Origin: Prevotella sp. UBA2739
GTDB lineage: Bacteria; Bacteroidota; Bacteroidia; Bacteroidales; Bacteroidaceae
Reading direction: 5' to 3'
NCBI GenBank assembly: GCA_002353525.1
Contig: DEJV01000036.1
Coordinates: 1 to 55,446 of the forward strand
Length of the DNA: 55,446 bases
The position numbers were made by a program, and so were the translations under genes. Below the pieces are notes generated by a model. That model was not told where the DNA came from and did not search any database. It was given only the letters and a program-made list of their open reading frames with translations. Below, one piece after another: positions 25,161 through 34,274 of this stretch (position 1 is the stretch's first letter; every line of letters starts with the position of its first letter).

Positions 25161-26339
25161 CTACTGGCTTTTGCGCTGGTTGTTGAGGCGCACACCGAAA
25201 CCGAGCATCAGATTGTTGGGATTCTTGAACTCGTTGAGGCTGTAGCCGATGTGGATGAAGGTGTGGCGGCTGACGCCGATTTTCAGGGCAAGCATCTCAT
25301 ACCAGCCGTCGAGATGGCCGCGGGCATTGACCACATTGTGGCCTATGCCCAGATTGATGGTGAAATAGGGCATGACAAACTCGGCGCGCGCCGACAGTCC
25401 GAGAGCCATCTGCTTGATAGCCTTAGGATAGTAAATCTGGTCTTTATGCTCATGATAGCGGATGTTGGCGCTGTGGTCGTAAATGCCGTCGAGTGACAAA
25501 CCGGCATTGAGCCAGTGGTTGAGGTTGTACATGGGATTGACATTGAAACCCACTACGGCAAAGCTGCCGGGCACCGATGTGGGACCCTCATCGCCATAGA
25601 ACCCCATGCTTTTCCAAGCGCCATAAAGCACGATGTCGTAGCTCAGGTGGCGGTTGAAACGGGGAATGGGCTTGTCGTAGTGTGGCAGTTCTTTGGGGCG
25701 GTTAATATAATAGGTGATGCCGGCATTCACTCCTGCCACGTTCAGTCCGGAGTTTGGCAGTTTGGTGTTTCCGTTGGAGAAATGCGTCAGCGAGACTCCT
25801 GCGTTGAGGTCCATCTGTCGGTTCAGCCGCCAGTTGAGATAGAAATCGGCATTGAGGTAAGCGGTGACGCGCGATCCGATGACACGGTTGTGGGGATTGG
25901 TGTCGGGGTGGTAAGGCTTCCATCCGCAGGTCAGTCCGAGGTTCCACTCGTAGTTGAACGACAGGCGAGGGCTGATGGTCTTGATGCGTGCACCCTGGAA
26001 AACATATACCGACAGCGGGTTGCTGAGCTGCGGATTGAACTCGTGCCAGGCCACTCCCACGCCCTGATAGGCTCCGCGATAGATGCTGGCCTCGGTGGTG
26101 TTTTGCGGTTTCTGGAAGGCATATTGCAGTTTGACCACAAACGAATGGTTCATGGTGCGGCTTTCGGGGTTGTTGCCTTTCAGATACTCGTTGGTGTGGA
26201 GCACGGCGCCCTGTACGGCCTTGCCCCTGAACATGTGGATGTAGCGATGCTGCTCTTGCAGCGAGTCGGGCTCGACGGCAAGTGCGGCAAGTGGCAGCAT
26301 GGCCAGCATGAGAAGCAGGGGCAGACGGTGCTTTTCCAT
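25161..26339 (-). CDS. PagL-like lipid A deacylase / acyloxyacyl hydrolase
   Basis: A 392-residue outer-membrane beta-barrel protein with a signal peptide ending near ALAVEP. The middle region LTHFSNGNTKLPNSGLN, at about residues 181-197, matches the PagL active-site segment (His-Ser plus conserved Asn residues). That enzyme removes the 3-O-linked acyl chain of lipid A. Alternating hydrophobic strands and a C-terminal LGFGVRLNNQRKSQ fit a barrel. It is longer than classical PagL, with an additional C-terminal region of about 150 residues. It is transcribed divergently from the glycosidase gene. Confidence 0.78.
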   Translation of the reverse strand: MEKHRLPLLLMLAMLPLAALAVEPDSLQEQHRYIHMFRGKAVQGAVLHTNEYLKGNNPESRTMNHSFVVKLQYAFQKPQNTTEASIYRGAYQGVGVAWHEFNPQLSNPLSVYVFQGARIKTISPRLSFNYEWNLGLTCGWKPYHPDTNPHNRVIGSRVTAYLNADFYLNWRLNRQMDLNAGVSLTHFSNGNTKLPNSGLNVAGVNAGITYYINRPKELPHYDKPIPRFNRHLSYDIVLYGAWKSMGFYGDEGPTSVPGSFAVVGFNVNPMYNLNHWLNAGLSLDGIYDHSANIRYHEHKDQIYYPKAIKQMALGLSARAEFVMPYFTINLGIGHNVVNARGHLDGWYEMLALKIGVSRHTFIHIGYSLNEFKNPNNLMLGFGVRLNNQRKSQ

Positions 26340-26364
26340 GAGATGCGTTTTGGTAAAAGTGCGT

Positions 26365-26423
26365 CAAAGTTACAGTTTTTTTGATAAAAAAGAAAAGATT
26401 GTAACCAAAAAATTGTAACTTTG
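26365..26423. promoter_or_regulatory. divergent -7 boxes between the pagL-like and glycosidase genes
   Basis: TAACTTTG occurs once on each strand: 26365-26372 on the minus strand facing the pagL-like gene, and 26416-26423 on the plus strand facing the glycosidase. The -33 elements are not convincing. Confidence 0.55.
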
Positions 26424-26451
26424 CGAAGATAATGAATGATAACAGCTATTT

Positions 26452-28665
26452 ATGAAACATCTACTCCTGCTCATTGCCATCCTTCTGCCCGCTGCCGGAC
26501 AAGCCAAGATAGACCGCCAGCAAGTGCTTTCACGCAATAATCCGCATGTCACGGCCATCGACTCGCTGGCCTCGCTGTCGGTGGGTAACGGCCATTTCGC
26601 CTTTACCGTCGACGCGACAGGCCTGCAGACGTTCCCCGATGCCTATAAGAATGGAGTCCCACTGGGCACCATGAGCGATTGGGGATGGCACTCATTTCCC
26701 AACAAACAGCAGCTGACCACCGACGAGACGCTGCGCCTCTACGACTTTGGGCGCGGCCGCAAGGAGCCTTATGCCGTACAGATAAAAGAGAACGGGCGGA
26801 AGAAAGATGCTGCCAACTACTACCGGGTGAATTCACACAGGCTGCATCTGGGTACGATGGGTTTTGACATCTCGCAGAACGAAACGGCACAAATCAAGGA
26901 TATCGACCAGACACTGGTGCTCTGGGATGGCGTCATCAAGAGCCGCTTTAGCTATAAAAATGCGCAATATGAGGTGCTGACGGCTTGTCTGCCCGATTGC
27001 GATGCGGTATGGGCAGAGGTGAAGTCGCAGCGGCCGTTGCCCCTATTGTTCCGTTTCCCCTATCCCACGGGTGTGCATAGTGACGACGGTTGCCGCTGGG
27101 ATGCCGACCCGCTGCACACCACAACCATCGTGGAGCGCGGGAAACAGAGCGTGTTGCTGCGCCGCCAGCTCGACGATACCACTTATGATGTGCGCATCAG
27201 CTGGCAGGGCAAGGCGAAGTTTCAGCAGCAGGGTGCCCACCGATTCACGCTGATACCGCGGGGCAAAGAGCTCCGGCTGTTGTGCGAATACATTCCAAGT
27301 GAGAAGGGACAAGTGAGAGGTGAGAAGTATGATTACTCTCAGGAAAACGGCGCAAGCTCTAAAGGCAACGGCTCAAATGAAAAAGGTAATCATATCTCTC
27401 ACCTCTCACCTCTCACTTCTCACCTCTCACCTCTCACCTCTAATTTAGTCACCGACTCTTGGCATCGCTATTGGAATGAGGGTGGCATCATCGACTTCTC
27501 GAAATGTACGGACCCGAGAGCAAAGGAACTGGAACGGCGCATCGTGCTGAGCCAATACCTGATGGCCATTCAGGATGCTGGCGACACACCGCCACAAGAG
27601 ACAGGACTCACCTACAACTCGTGGTTTGGCAAGTTTCATCTTGAGATGATTCTCTGGCATCAGGCACAGTTTGCCCTGTGGGGACATCCCGAACTGCTCG
27701 ACCGCAGCCTGTCGTGGTACTTCAAGGTGGCTGACAAAGCGCGTGACATTGCACGCCGACAGGGCTTCAAAGGACTGCGCTGGATGAAGATGACCGACCC
27801 GTCGGGCATCGAGGCGCCATCGAGTGTGGGCAGTTTCCTTATCTGGCAGCAGCCCCACCTGATTTATCTGGCCGAGCTGATGCGCAGAGCAGAGAGTCGT
27901 ATAGGACAAACGAACAAGGATGGAGGAGCAAGAAAATATCAGTCGCTCATCGATGAAACGGCTGAGTTTATGGCCGACTTTGCCGAATACGACGCCCGGA
28001 ACGACCGATATGTGTTGCGAGGATGCATTGCCGCCCAGGAGACACTGCCTGCCGCCACCACCATCAATCCGCCCTTCGAACTGTCCTACTGGCATTGTGC
28101 CCTGCAGATAGCTCAGCAATGGCGCGAAAGAGAAGGAAAGCAGCGGGTGCCCCTGTGGGACGACATTATCGGCAAAATAGCTCCGCTGGCACAAAAAGAC
28201 AGCCTCTATCTCGCGGCCGAGAGCGAGCCCGACACCTATAAGACACTGCGCATGTATTCCGACCATCCTGCTGTGCTGGGCGCTGTGGGCATTCTGCCAC
28301 TCAACAAGGCACAGGTTGATACCGGCGTGATGCACAACACGCTGCAGTGGGTATGGAACAACTGGAACTGGGACAAGACGTGGGGATGGGATTTCCCCAT
28401 GACGGCTATGTGTGCGGCCCGACTGGGCGACCGGCAGAAGGCCGTCGACGCACTGCTGCTGCCGTTGCGCACCAATACTTATCTCATCAACGGACACAAC
28501 TATCAGGATCAGCGCTTGCGACTCTATCTGCCAGGCAATGGCGGACTGCTCATGGCTGCTGCCATGATGTGTGCCGGATGGGATGGCAGCGAGGGCCGCA
28601 ATCCTGGATTTCCTCAAGACGGAACGTGGAATGTAGAGTGGGAGGGACTCTTCCCAATGCCCTGA
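26452..28665 (+). CDS. (alpha/alpha)6-barrel glycoside hydrolase, GH65-like
   Basis: A 737-residue exported enzyme with signal MKHLLLLIAILLPAAGQA. A beta-rich N-terminal domain (to about residue 285) is followed by an (alpha/alpha)6 barrel containing YNSWFGKFHLEMILWHQAQF, RWMKMTDPSG, ATTINPPFELSYWH and WNNWNWDKTWGWDFPM. These resemble GH65-type disaccharide hydrolases or phosphorylases. Substrate is not assigned. An insert of about 50 residues (roughly 284-332) between LLCEYIP and VTDSWHRYW is partly the translation of a heptamer array (LSPLTSHLSPLTSNL) and does not look like native protein. A phase-variable or slipped-strand site is possible. Confidence 0.75.
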   Translation: MKHLLLLIAILLPAAGQAKIDRQQVLSRNNPHVTAIDSLASLSVGNGHFAFTVDATGLQTFPDAYKNGVPLGTMSDWGWHSFPNKQQLTTDETLRLYDFGRGRKEPYAVQIKENGRKKDAANYYRVNSHRLHLGTMGFDISQNETAQIKDIDQTLVLWDGVIKSRFSYKNAQYEVLTACLPDCDAVWAEVKSQRPLPLLFRFPYPTGVHSDDGCRWDADPLHTTTIVERGKQSVLLRRQLDDTTYDVRISWQGKAKFQQQGAHRFTLIPRGKELRLLCEYIPSEKGQVRGEKYDYSQENGASSKGNGSNEKGNHISHLSPLTSHLSPLTSNLVTDSWHRYWNEGGIIDFSKCTDPRAKELERRIVLSQYLMAIQDAGDTPPQETGLTYNSWFGKFHLEMILWHQAQFALWGHPELLDRSLSWYFKVADKARDIARRQGFKGLRWMKMTDPSGIEAPSSVGSFLIWQQPHLIYLAELMRRAESRIGQTNKDGGARKYQSLIDETAEFMADFAEYDARNDRYVLRGCIAAQETLPAATTINPPFELSYWHCALQIAQQWREREGKQRVPLWDDIIGKIAPLAQKDSLYLAAESEPDTYKTLRMYSDHPAVLGAVGILPLNKAQVDTGVMHNTLQWVWNNWNWDKTWGWDFPMTAMCAARLGDRQKAVDALLLPLRTNTYLINGHNYQDQRLRLYLPGNGGLLMAAAMMCAGWDGSEGRNPGFPQDGTWNVEWEGLFPMP
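27310..27443. repeat. in-frame heptamer array with inverted arm inside the glycosidase gene
   Basis: TCTCACC/TCTCACT heptamers run from 27395 to 27441. An inverted shorter arm GTGAGAGGTGAGAAG lies at about 27312-27327. Both arms border an (A)TATGATT or AATCATAT motif. The whole is translated in frame. Confidence 0.75.
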
Positions 28666-28672
28666 CAAGCTT

Positions 28673-28707
28673 ATGGGCGGATGCGCAAAAAGGACTTATC
28701 CGCCCAT
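28673..28707. terminator. hairpin between convergent genes
   Basis: ATGGGCGGAT pairs perfectly with ATCCGCCCAT across a 15-nt loop; the right arm includes the last codons and stop of the ADP-ribosylglycohydrolase gene. No strong T-run is present. Confidence 0.55.
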
Positions 28708-29490
28708 GCGTTCCTGCAGCACGTCGAAATACTGATTGAGCACCTTGCGCATGTCGTCGGGCAGATAGCTGACAGCCTGTTCTACCATGTCGTCGGGCAC
28801 TTCATAATAGGCTTCGGCAATGCTGCCGGCAATGGCAGCTTTCGTGTCGGTGTCGCCGTCGCAGAGCACAGCTTTGCGGATGACCTCCTCGAAGTTGTCG
28901 GCATCGAGGAAACAGCGGATGGCCATGGGAACCGTCTCTTGGCAGGTGCCGTCGAAATGGCCCAGCGAGCCAATGCGTAGAATGTCTTTCATGGAAGGAA
29001 GATCGTAGTCAAAGCCTTTCTTCACCGACCGTTCCACCTTCTCCTTGGTCACACGCACAGTGCGCAGCCAGTAGATGAGCGTAGCCACACATTGTGCGCC
29101 CTTGATGCCTTCGGGATGGTTGTGGCTCACCTCGGCACTCTTCTTGGCCTCGTCCATCACTTCGTAATAATCGTCGAAAAGCCATCCTACAGGACTCACG
29201 CGCATGGCCGAGCCATTGCCAAAACTGTTCATGGGTGTCTGTACGTCGGAATGAATCCACTGGTAGAACCGATGACCGTAGCTGCCCATAGGGTTCGGAT
29301 AGCGCCGGCACCACTCCAGCAGTGCCTCCTGATAGCCTTTATGGTTCATGATGGCATCGGCAATGGCGATGGTACACACGGTATCGTCGGTGAAACTGCA
29401 CTCTGGGGTGAACAACTCGAAATCTTTTTCGGGGACAGGTCCAAATTCAAATCGCGAACCTACAATATCTCCTATAATGGCTCCTATCAT
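28696..29490 (-). CDS. ADP-ribosylglycohydrolase family protein
   Basis: A 264-residue DraG/ARH-type enzyme that removes ADP-ribose from proteins or small molecules using two magnesium ions. The N-terminus MIGAIIGDIVGSRFEF, the metal-binding FTDDTVCTIAIADA (residues about 32-45) and the C-terminal GDTDTKAAIAGSIAEAYY are all intact. It appears to be a single-gene unit transcribed toward the glycosidase gene, with which it converges. No ADP-ribosyltransferase gene is visible in the window. Confidence 0.9.
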   Translation of the reverse strand: MIGAIIGDIVGSRFEFGPVPEKDFELFTPECSFTDDTVCTIAIADAIMNHKGYQEALLEWCRRYPNPMGSYGHRFYQWIHSDVQTPMNSFGNGSAMRVSPVGWLFDDYYEVMDEAKKSAEVSHNHPEGIKGAQCVATLIYWLRTVRVTKEKVERSVKKGFDYDLPSMKDILRIGSLGHFDGTCQETVPMAIRCFLDADNFEEVIRKAVLCDGDTDTKAAIAGSIAEAYYEVPDDMVEQAVSYLPDDMRKVLNQYFDVLQERMGG

Positions 29491-29545
29491 GGTATTATCT
29501 CCTTTCTGCTAACGTCTAAATTTTCATTTCTGATTACTTCAGCGG

Positions 29546-29617
29546 TAGTCCCACCGAGAATCGAACTCGGATCTAATCTTTAGGAGAGACTTGTTCTATC
29601 CATTGAACTATGGGACC
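29546..29617 (-). tRNA. tRNA-Arg (anticodon CCT)
   Basis: On the minus strand a cloverleaf folds from GGTCCCA paired with TGGGACT (one G-U pair). The D arm is GTTC-GAAC. The anticodon stem is AGTCT-AGATT with loop CTCCTAA, so the anticodon is CCT. The T arm is CCGAG-TTCGATT-CTCGG. The 3' CCA is not fully encoded. Confidence 0.93.
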
Positions 29618-29734
29618 GCCACAATTGCTGAATTTTCGGCAAAGGTACAATCTTTTTGGCGAATGACAAAATTTTGCCCCGCTTATGTGCAAAGCAGGGC
29701 AAAAAAATCATTGAATTTTGGTTAGTGAATCAGC

Positions 29735-30256
29735 CTACCATGTGAGGCTTGCTTCTTGATTAGGTGTGAGTGTAATCTCTCCCTCATAGATGGGATAATC
29801 CGGATTGAAAGTCTTTCCTTTGCCGTCAGCGATGTAGATTTTAAGTCGGTAATGGCCTGTTTTCAGGTTCTTTGCCTTAAACGAGCAGTCGTAAGGACAG
29901 ATGCAATTGGCTGACACATCATCTTTGGCAGGTACAACAACAATGCTGAGGATACCATCCTGACAGTTCATCAGCACATTCTCAATGCTTTCGGCGGCGC
30001 AGTTGAGCATCAGATTGCTTAGCATCACCATGCCGTCGCCTTTGTTGTTGAGCTTGATCATCAGGCTGTTCATCCTCAAAACCTTGTCGTTTCCAAGCTG
30101 GGCGGTCTTTTCGTAAGTGGCCTGGCATCCAGAGCTGTTCACATCGATAACCTCGATATTGCCCTTCTGAGTGTCCTGGTTGTCGTCGTCGCCAGAGCAG
30201 CCCAGTGCTAGTGCGAAAGCCATTGTGGCCAAAGCTAATTGTGATATGTGTTTCAT
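29735..30256 (-). CDS. small lipoprotein
   Basis: A 173-residue exported lipoprotein with signal MKHISQLALATMAFALALGC and the lipobox cysteine at about 20, followed by an acidic SGDDDN spacer. The mature part is beta-rich with several cysteines, including CICPYDC near the centre, and ends in GEITLTPNQEASLTW. No family recognised. An ATG two codons upstream (30262) is also possible. It stands alone between tRNA-Arg and a long heptamer array. Confidence 0.62.
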   Translation of the reverse strand: MKHISQLALATMAFALALGCSGDDDNQDTQKGNIEVIDVNSSGCQATYEKTAQLGNDKVLRMNSLMIKLNNKGDGMVMLSNLMLNCAAESIENVLMNCQDGILSIVVVPAKDDVSANCICPYDCSFKAKNLKTGHYRLKIYIADGKGKTFNPDYPIYEGEITLTPNQEASLTW

Positions 30257-30385
30257 AACCATAATTATTTATAATAAACAAAATCGCTACGTTGTGTAAA
30301 AAGTAATTTTTTTTCTGTATCGTAAACCCGCAAATTGCAGAAATCTTGCTTGGCGGCAGGCTTGTTTAATGTATATTAACGTTTG

Positions 30386-30594
30386 AGCAAGAGAGTAAGA
30401 GGCAAGAGAGTAAGAAGCAAGAGGCAAGAAAGTAAGAAGCAAGAGATATGATTTCGCAGTTGAAAGTACTCAACCCCAAAAACCATTCTCTTGCTTCTTG
30501 CCTCTTACTTTCTTGCTTCTAAAGCAAATCTCTTGCTTCTTGCCTCTTACTTTCTTGCTTCTAAAAGCCTCTTACTTTCTTGCTTCTTAAAAGC
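30386..30594. repeat. two opposed purine/pyrimidine-rich 7-8-mer arrays
   Basis: The left block (about 30386-30446) repeats GCAAGAG, GTAAGAA and GCAAGAAA; the right block (about 30486-30594) repeats the complementary CTTGCTT, CTTGCCT and CTTACTTT. They face each other around about 40 bp containing ATATGATT, so the region can form a long imperfect hairpin. It starts about 130 bp upstream of the lipoprotein gene and ends 2 bp from the metG stop. The 333-bp gap 30263-30595 contains nothing else I recognise. Confidence 0.75.
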
Positions 30595-30595
30595 C

Positions 30596-32662
30596 TCATC
30601 CTACCTGGCTGCCGGGCTTCACGTCCTTGGTGGAGGTGACCACGCTGAGGCTTTCGTCGGCATCGACGGCCGAGAGGATCATGCCCTGGCTCTCGATTCC
30701 CATCATCTTGCGCGGTGCAAAGTTGGCCACGAAGAGGATGCGCTTGCCGATGAGCTCCTCGGGATTCTCGTAGAAGGCGGCAATGCCCGAACAGATGGTG
30801 CGGTCCTGGCCGCTGCCATCGTCGATGGTGAACTGCAGCAGTTTCTTCGATTTCTTCACTTTCTGGCAGTCTTTCACCAGTCCGACGCGTATGTCAAGTT
30901 TCTCGAAGGTCTCGAAGTCTACTGTATCCTTTATGGGAGCAGCCTTGTAGTTGGCAGCCTCGTTGGCTTTCTTGGTAGCCTCAAGCTTGTCAAGCTGGCG
31001 CTGAATCACGTCGTCCTCAATCTTCTCGAACAGCAGGGCAGGCTCAGCAAGCTGATGTCCGGCCTTCAGCAGGTCGGTGCTGCCTAATTGTTCCCATTCG
31101 AAGCTGTCGATGTTGAGCATCTGGCGCAGCCGTTTCGAACTGAATGGGAGGAACGGCTCGAAGGCAATGGCCAGGTTGGCGGTGAGCTGCAGACAGATGT
31201 TCAGAATGGTCTCGCAGCGCTTGGGGTCGGTCTTCCATACCTTCCAGGGCTCGCACTCGGTGATGTAGCGGTTGCCGATACGTGCCAGGTTCATGGCCTC
31301 AAACTGGGCATCGCGGAACTTAAACTGGTCGAGCAGTGCCTCTACTTTCTGCTTTACGTCTTTAAACTCGTCAAGGGCCTGTCGGTCAACGTCTTGCAGT
31401 TCGCCGCAAGCAGGCACTATGCCGTTCCAATATTTCTTGGTCAGTTGCAGGGCACGGTTGACGAAGTTGCCATAAACGGCCACCAGCTCATTGTTGTTGC
31501 GCTCCTGAAAATCTTTCCAAGTGAAGTTGTTGTCCTTGGTCTCGGGTGCATTGGCGGTGAGCACATAGCGCAGCACATCCTGCTTGCCCGGCATCTCCTC
31601 CAGGTATTCGTGCAACCAAACAGCCCAGTTGCGCGAGGTGGAAATCTTGTCGTTCTCAAGGTTCAGGAACTCGTTGGCGGGCACATTGTCGGGCATGATG
31701 TATTTGCCGTGGGCTTTCATCATGACGGGGAAGATGATGCAGTGGAACACAATGTTGTCCTTGCCGATGAAGTGTACCAGGCGGGTGTCCTCATCCTGCC
31801 ACCATTTCTCCCACGAACCCCACTTCTCGGGCTCTTTATCGCACAGTTCCTTGGTGTTCGACACATAGCCGATGGGGGCGTCGAACCACACGTAGAGCAC
31901 CTTGCCGTCGGCACCATCAACGGGCACGGGAATGCCCCAGTCGAGGTCGCGGGTCATGGCGCGGGGCTGCAAATCCATGTCGAGCCACGACTTACATTGT
32001 CCGTACACATTGGGACGCCACTCTTTGTGCTCCTCCAGAATCCACTGTTTCAGCCACTCTTGATACTCGTTGAGGGGCAGATACCAGTTCTTGGTCTCTT
32101 TCAGTACGGGCACCTCTCCTGTTTCCTTTGAGCGCGGATTGATGAGCTCTGTGGGCTCCAGTGCGCGGCCGCAACCTTCCTCACACTGGTTGCCATAGGC
32201 CGTTTTGTGGCAGTAGGGACACTCGCCCACCACGTCGCGGTCGGTGAGGAACTTGCCAGTCTTCTCGTCGAAGAACTGCTTGGTGGTCTGTTCCACCAGT
32301 TTTCCCTCGTCGTAGAGTTTGCGGAACCATTCGGCGGCAAACTTATGATGAATATCGCTGGTGGTGCGGCTGTAGATGTCGAACGAGATGCCGAACTGCT
32401 CGAACGAGTCTTTAATCATTTTGTGATAGCGGTCCACCACATCCTGCGGGGTGATGCCTTCCTTGCGGGCACGCTGTGTGACGGGCACTCCATGCTCATC
32501 GCTGCCGCCGATGAAGATGACCTCTTTCTTCTTCAGTCTGAGATAGCGTACATAAATGTCGGCGGGCACATATACGCCAGCCAGATGACCGATGTGCACA
32601 CCGCCATTGGCATAGGGCAGGGCAGCGGTCACGGTCGTGCGCTTATAATTTTTCTGTTCCAT
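30596..32662 (-). CDS. metG: methionyl-tRNA synthetase
   Basis: Charges initiator and elongator tRNA-Met. Class I enzyme of 688 residues with the HIGH motif in GGVHIGHLAGVYVPAD. A zinc knuckle is formed by CPYC and CEEGC near residues 143-160. The KMSKS counterpart is KISTSR. The C-terminal EMAPII-like tRNA-binding domain has FEKLDIRVGLVKDC. The 3' end abuts a heptamer array. The -7 box TACCTTTG upstream is the end of a 73-bp repeat. Confidence 0.97.
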   Translation of the reverse strand: MEQKNYKRTTVTAALPYANGGVHIGHLAGVYVPADIYVRYLRLKKKEVIFIGGSDEHGVPVTQRARKEGITPQDVVDRYHKMIKDSFEQFGISFDIYSRTTSDIHHKFAAEWFRKLYDEGKLVEQTTKQFFDEKTGKFLTDRDVVGECPYCHKTAYGNQCEEGCGRALEPTELINPRSKETGEVPVLKETKNWYLPLNEYQEWLKQWILEEHKEWRPNVYGQCKSWLDMDLQPRAMTRDLDWGIPVPVDGADGKVLYVWFDAPIGYVSNTKELCDKEPEKWGSWEKWWQDEDTRLVHFIGKDNIVFHCIIFPVMMKAHGKYIMPDNVPANEFLNLENDKISTSRNWAVWLHEYLEEMPGKQDVLRYVLTANAPETKDNNFTWKDFQERNNNELVAVYGNFVNRALQLTKKYWNGIVPACGELQDVDRQALDEFKDVKQKVEALLDQFKFRDAQFEAMNLARIGNRYITECEPWKVWKTDPKRCETILNICLQLTANLAIAFEPFLPFSSKRLRQMLNIDSFEWEQLGSTDLLKAGHQLAEPALLFEKIEDDVIQRQLDKLEATKKANEAANYKAAPIKDTVDFETFEKLDIRVGLVKDCQKVKKSKKLLQFTIDDGSGQDRTICSGIAAFYENPEELIGKRILFVANFAPRKMMGIESQGMILSAVDADESLSVVTSTKDVKPGSQVG

Positions 32663-32688
32663 TGAGTTGATTGTTTTAATTTGGATGC

Positions 32689-32761
32689 AAAGGTACGATT
32701 AAGTGAGCAAAATACAAAAAGAAAATTTGTTTTTCTTTGTATTTTCAACCGTAAGTACCTT
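32689..32761. repeat. 73-bp interspersed element, copy 3
   Basis: Begins AAAGGTACGATTAAGTGAGC and ends AAGTACCTT, same orientation and same length as the two copies at 10121-10270. Its left end supplies a minus-strand TACCTTTG 26 bp upstream of the metG start codon. Confidence 0.8.
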
Positions 32762-32784
32762 ATTGAAAGAACAGAACAACCCCA

Positions 32785-32828
32785 TCACCACCGTCTGAAA
32801 GCATGCTGAAAGGGACAAACGGTGGTGA
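32785..32828 (-). terminator. hairpin after the purine permease gene
   Basis: TCACCACCGT pairs with ACGGTGGTGA across a 24-nt loop, about 20 bp beyond the permease stop on the minus strand; a T-rich stretch follows. Confidence 0.55.
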
Positions 32829-32848
32829 CGGGTGAGATTCTGAATTGC

Positions 32849-34168
32849 TTACGACAGCAGGGGTGCTACATACTTCAGCACGAAGAAGGCGGCCAGCACA
32901 TACATCATGACTGACAACTCGCGGTGGCGGCCAGTGAGCACTTTCACCAGTACATAGGAGAGCAGTCCCAGCACAATGCCTTCGGAAATGCTGGCCGTGA
33001 ACGGCATCATGAGCATGGTGACAAAGCATGGCATCGACTCGGTGAAGTCGATAAAGTCGATGTGGATGATGGAGCGCAGCATCATCACACCCACCAGAAA
33101 CAGTGCGCTGGTGGTGGCTGCGGCAGGTATCATCAGGAATACTGGCGAGAAGAACAAGGCCACCAGGAAGAGCATGGCCACCGTGAACGAGGTGAGCCCC
33201 GTGCGGCCGCCCTCCAGAATGCCTGTGGTGCTCTCCACATAGGTGGTGACGGTCGACGTTCCGCACAGCGCGCCTACGGTGGTTCCGATGGCATCGGCCA
33301 TGAGCGCTTTGTTCAGATTGTGAATCTTGCCCGTCTTCTTGTCGGCCATGTCGGCTCCGGTGGCTGCACCGATGAGCGTGCCGATGGTGTCGAACAGGTC
33401 CATGAAGAGCAGCGTGAACACCACGATGTAGAAGTCGATGTCGAGTGCCAGGAACCGCGAGAAGTCGATCTTGAAGGCCACAGCGTCGAGCGATACGGGC
33501 ATGCTGACGAGCGTGAAGTTCTCGGGAATCTGCGTCACACCAAACGGAATGCCGATGATGGTGATGATGATGATGGTGTAGAAGAGTGCGCCTTTCACCT
33601 TGAGTGCCAGCAAGATGGCGCCAAGCAAGATGCCCGCCATGGCCAACAGCGAGGTAGCATTCCATGCACAAAGGCTGGTCATCGTGGCCTCGCTGGAGAC
33701 AACAATGCCTCCGTTCTTCAGTCCGATGAAGGCAATGAACATGCCGATGCCCACCGAAATAGAGTAACGCAGGTTCAGCGGGATGGAGTCGACGATGGCC
33801 TCGCGTACCTTAAATATAGTAAGAAGGATGAACACGATGCCCTCGATGAGTACTGCCGACAGCGCCTGCTGCCAGGTGTAGCCCATGATGATGACGAGTG
33901 TGTAAGCGAAAAAGGCATTGATGCCCATGCCCGATGCCAAGGCAAAAGGCATCTTGGCATAGAAGGCCATCACGAGCGTTGCCGCGGCTGCGGCGATGAC
34001 GGTAGCCGAGAAGACGGCTCCTTTGTCCATTCCGGCATCGCTCAGAATGAGCGGGTTGACGGCAAGGATGTAACTCATGGTCAGAAAAGTAGTAAGTCCG
34101 GCCAATACTTCTGTCTTTACGCTGTGCTTGGCAGCGTCGAATCCTAGTAACGAAAGGATGCTTTTCAT
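32849..34168 (-). CDS. NCS2-family purine permease (AzgA type)
   Basis: Inner-membrane importer of guanine, hypoxanthine or adenine by proton symport. The 439 residues contain about 12-14 hydrophobic segments. Family motifs include the N-terminal LAGLTTFLTMSYILAVNP, ALASGMGINAFFAYT and DLFDTIGTLIGAATGAD. Start chosen at the ATG 34168 (MKSILSLLGFD). Longer readings add a charged, non-conserved stretch. Purine base preference cannot be told from sequence. Confidence 0.9.
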   Translation of the reverse strand: MKSILSLLGFDAAKHSVKTEVLAGLTTFLTMSYILAVNPLILSDAGMDKGAVFSATVIAAAAATLVMAFYAKMPFALASGMGINAFFAYTLVIIMGYTWQQALSAVLIEGIVFILLTIFKVREAIVDSIPLNLRYSISVGIGMFIAFIGLKNGGIVVSSEATMTSLCAWNATSLLAMAGILLGAILLALKVKGALFYTIIIITIIGIPFGVTQIPENFTLVSMPVSLDAVAFKIDFSRFLALDIDFYIVVFTLLFMDLFDTIGTLIGAATGADMADKKTGKIHNLNKALMADAIGTTVGALCGTSTVTTYVESTTGILEGGRTGLTSFTVAMLFLVALFFSPVFLMIPAAATTSALFLVGVMMLRSIIHIDFIDFTESMPCFVTMLMMPFTASISEGIVLGLLSYVLVKVLTGRHRELSVMMYVLAAFFVLKYVAPLLS

Positions 34169-34274
34169 TCTGTTGTAATAATTCTGATGAATAGTTCGAA
34201 TAATGATTCTTCCTATGGTTTGTTTCTCTTTGCAGAGCTGGTTTTCCCATTCATGATGCCTACAAAACCGGGAA

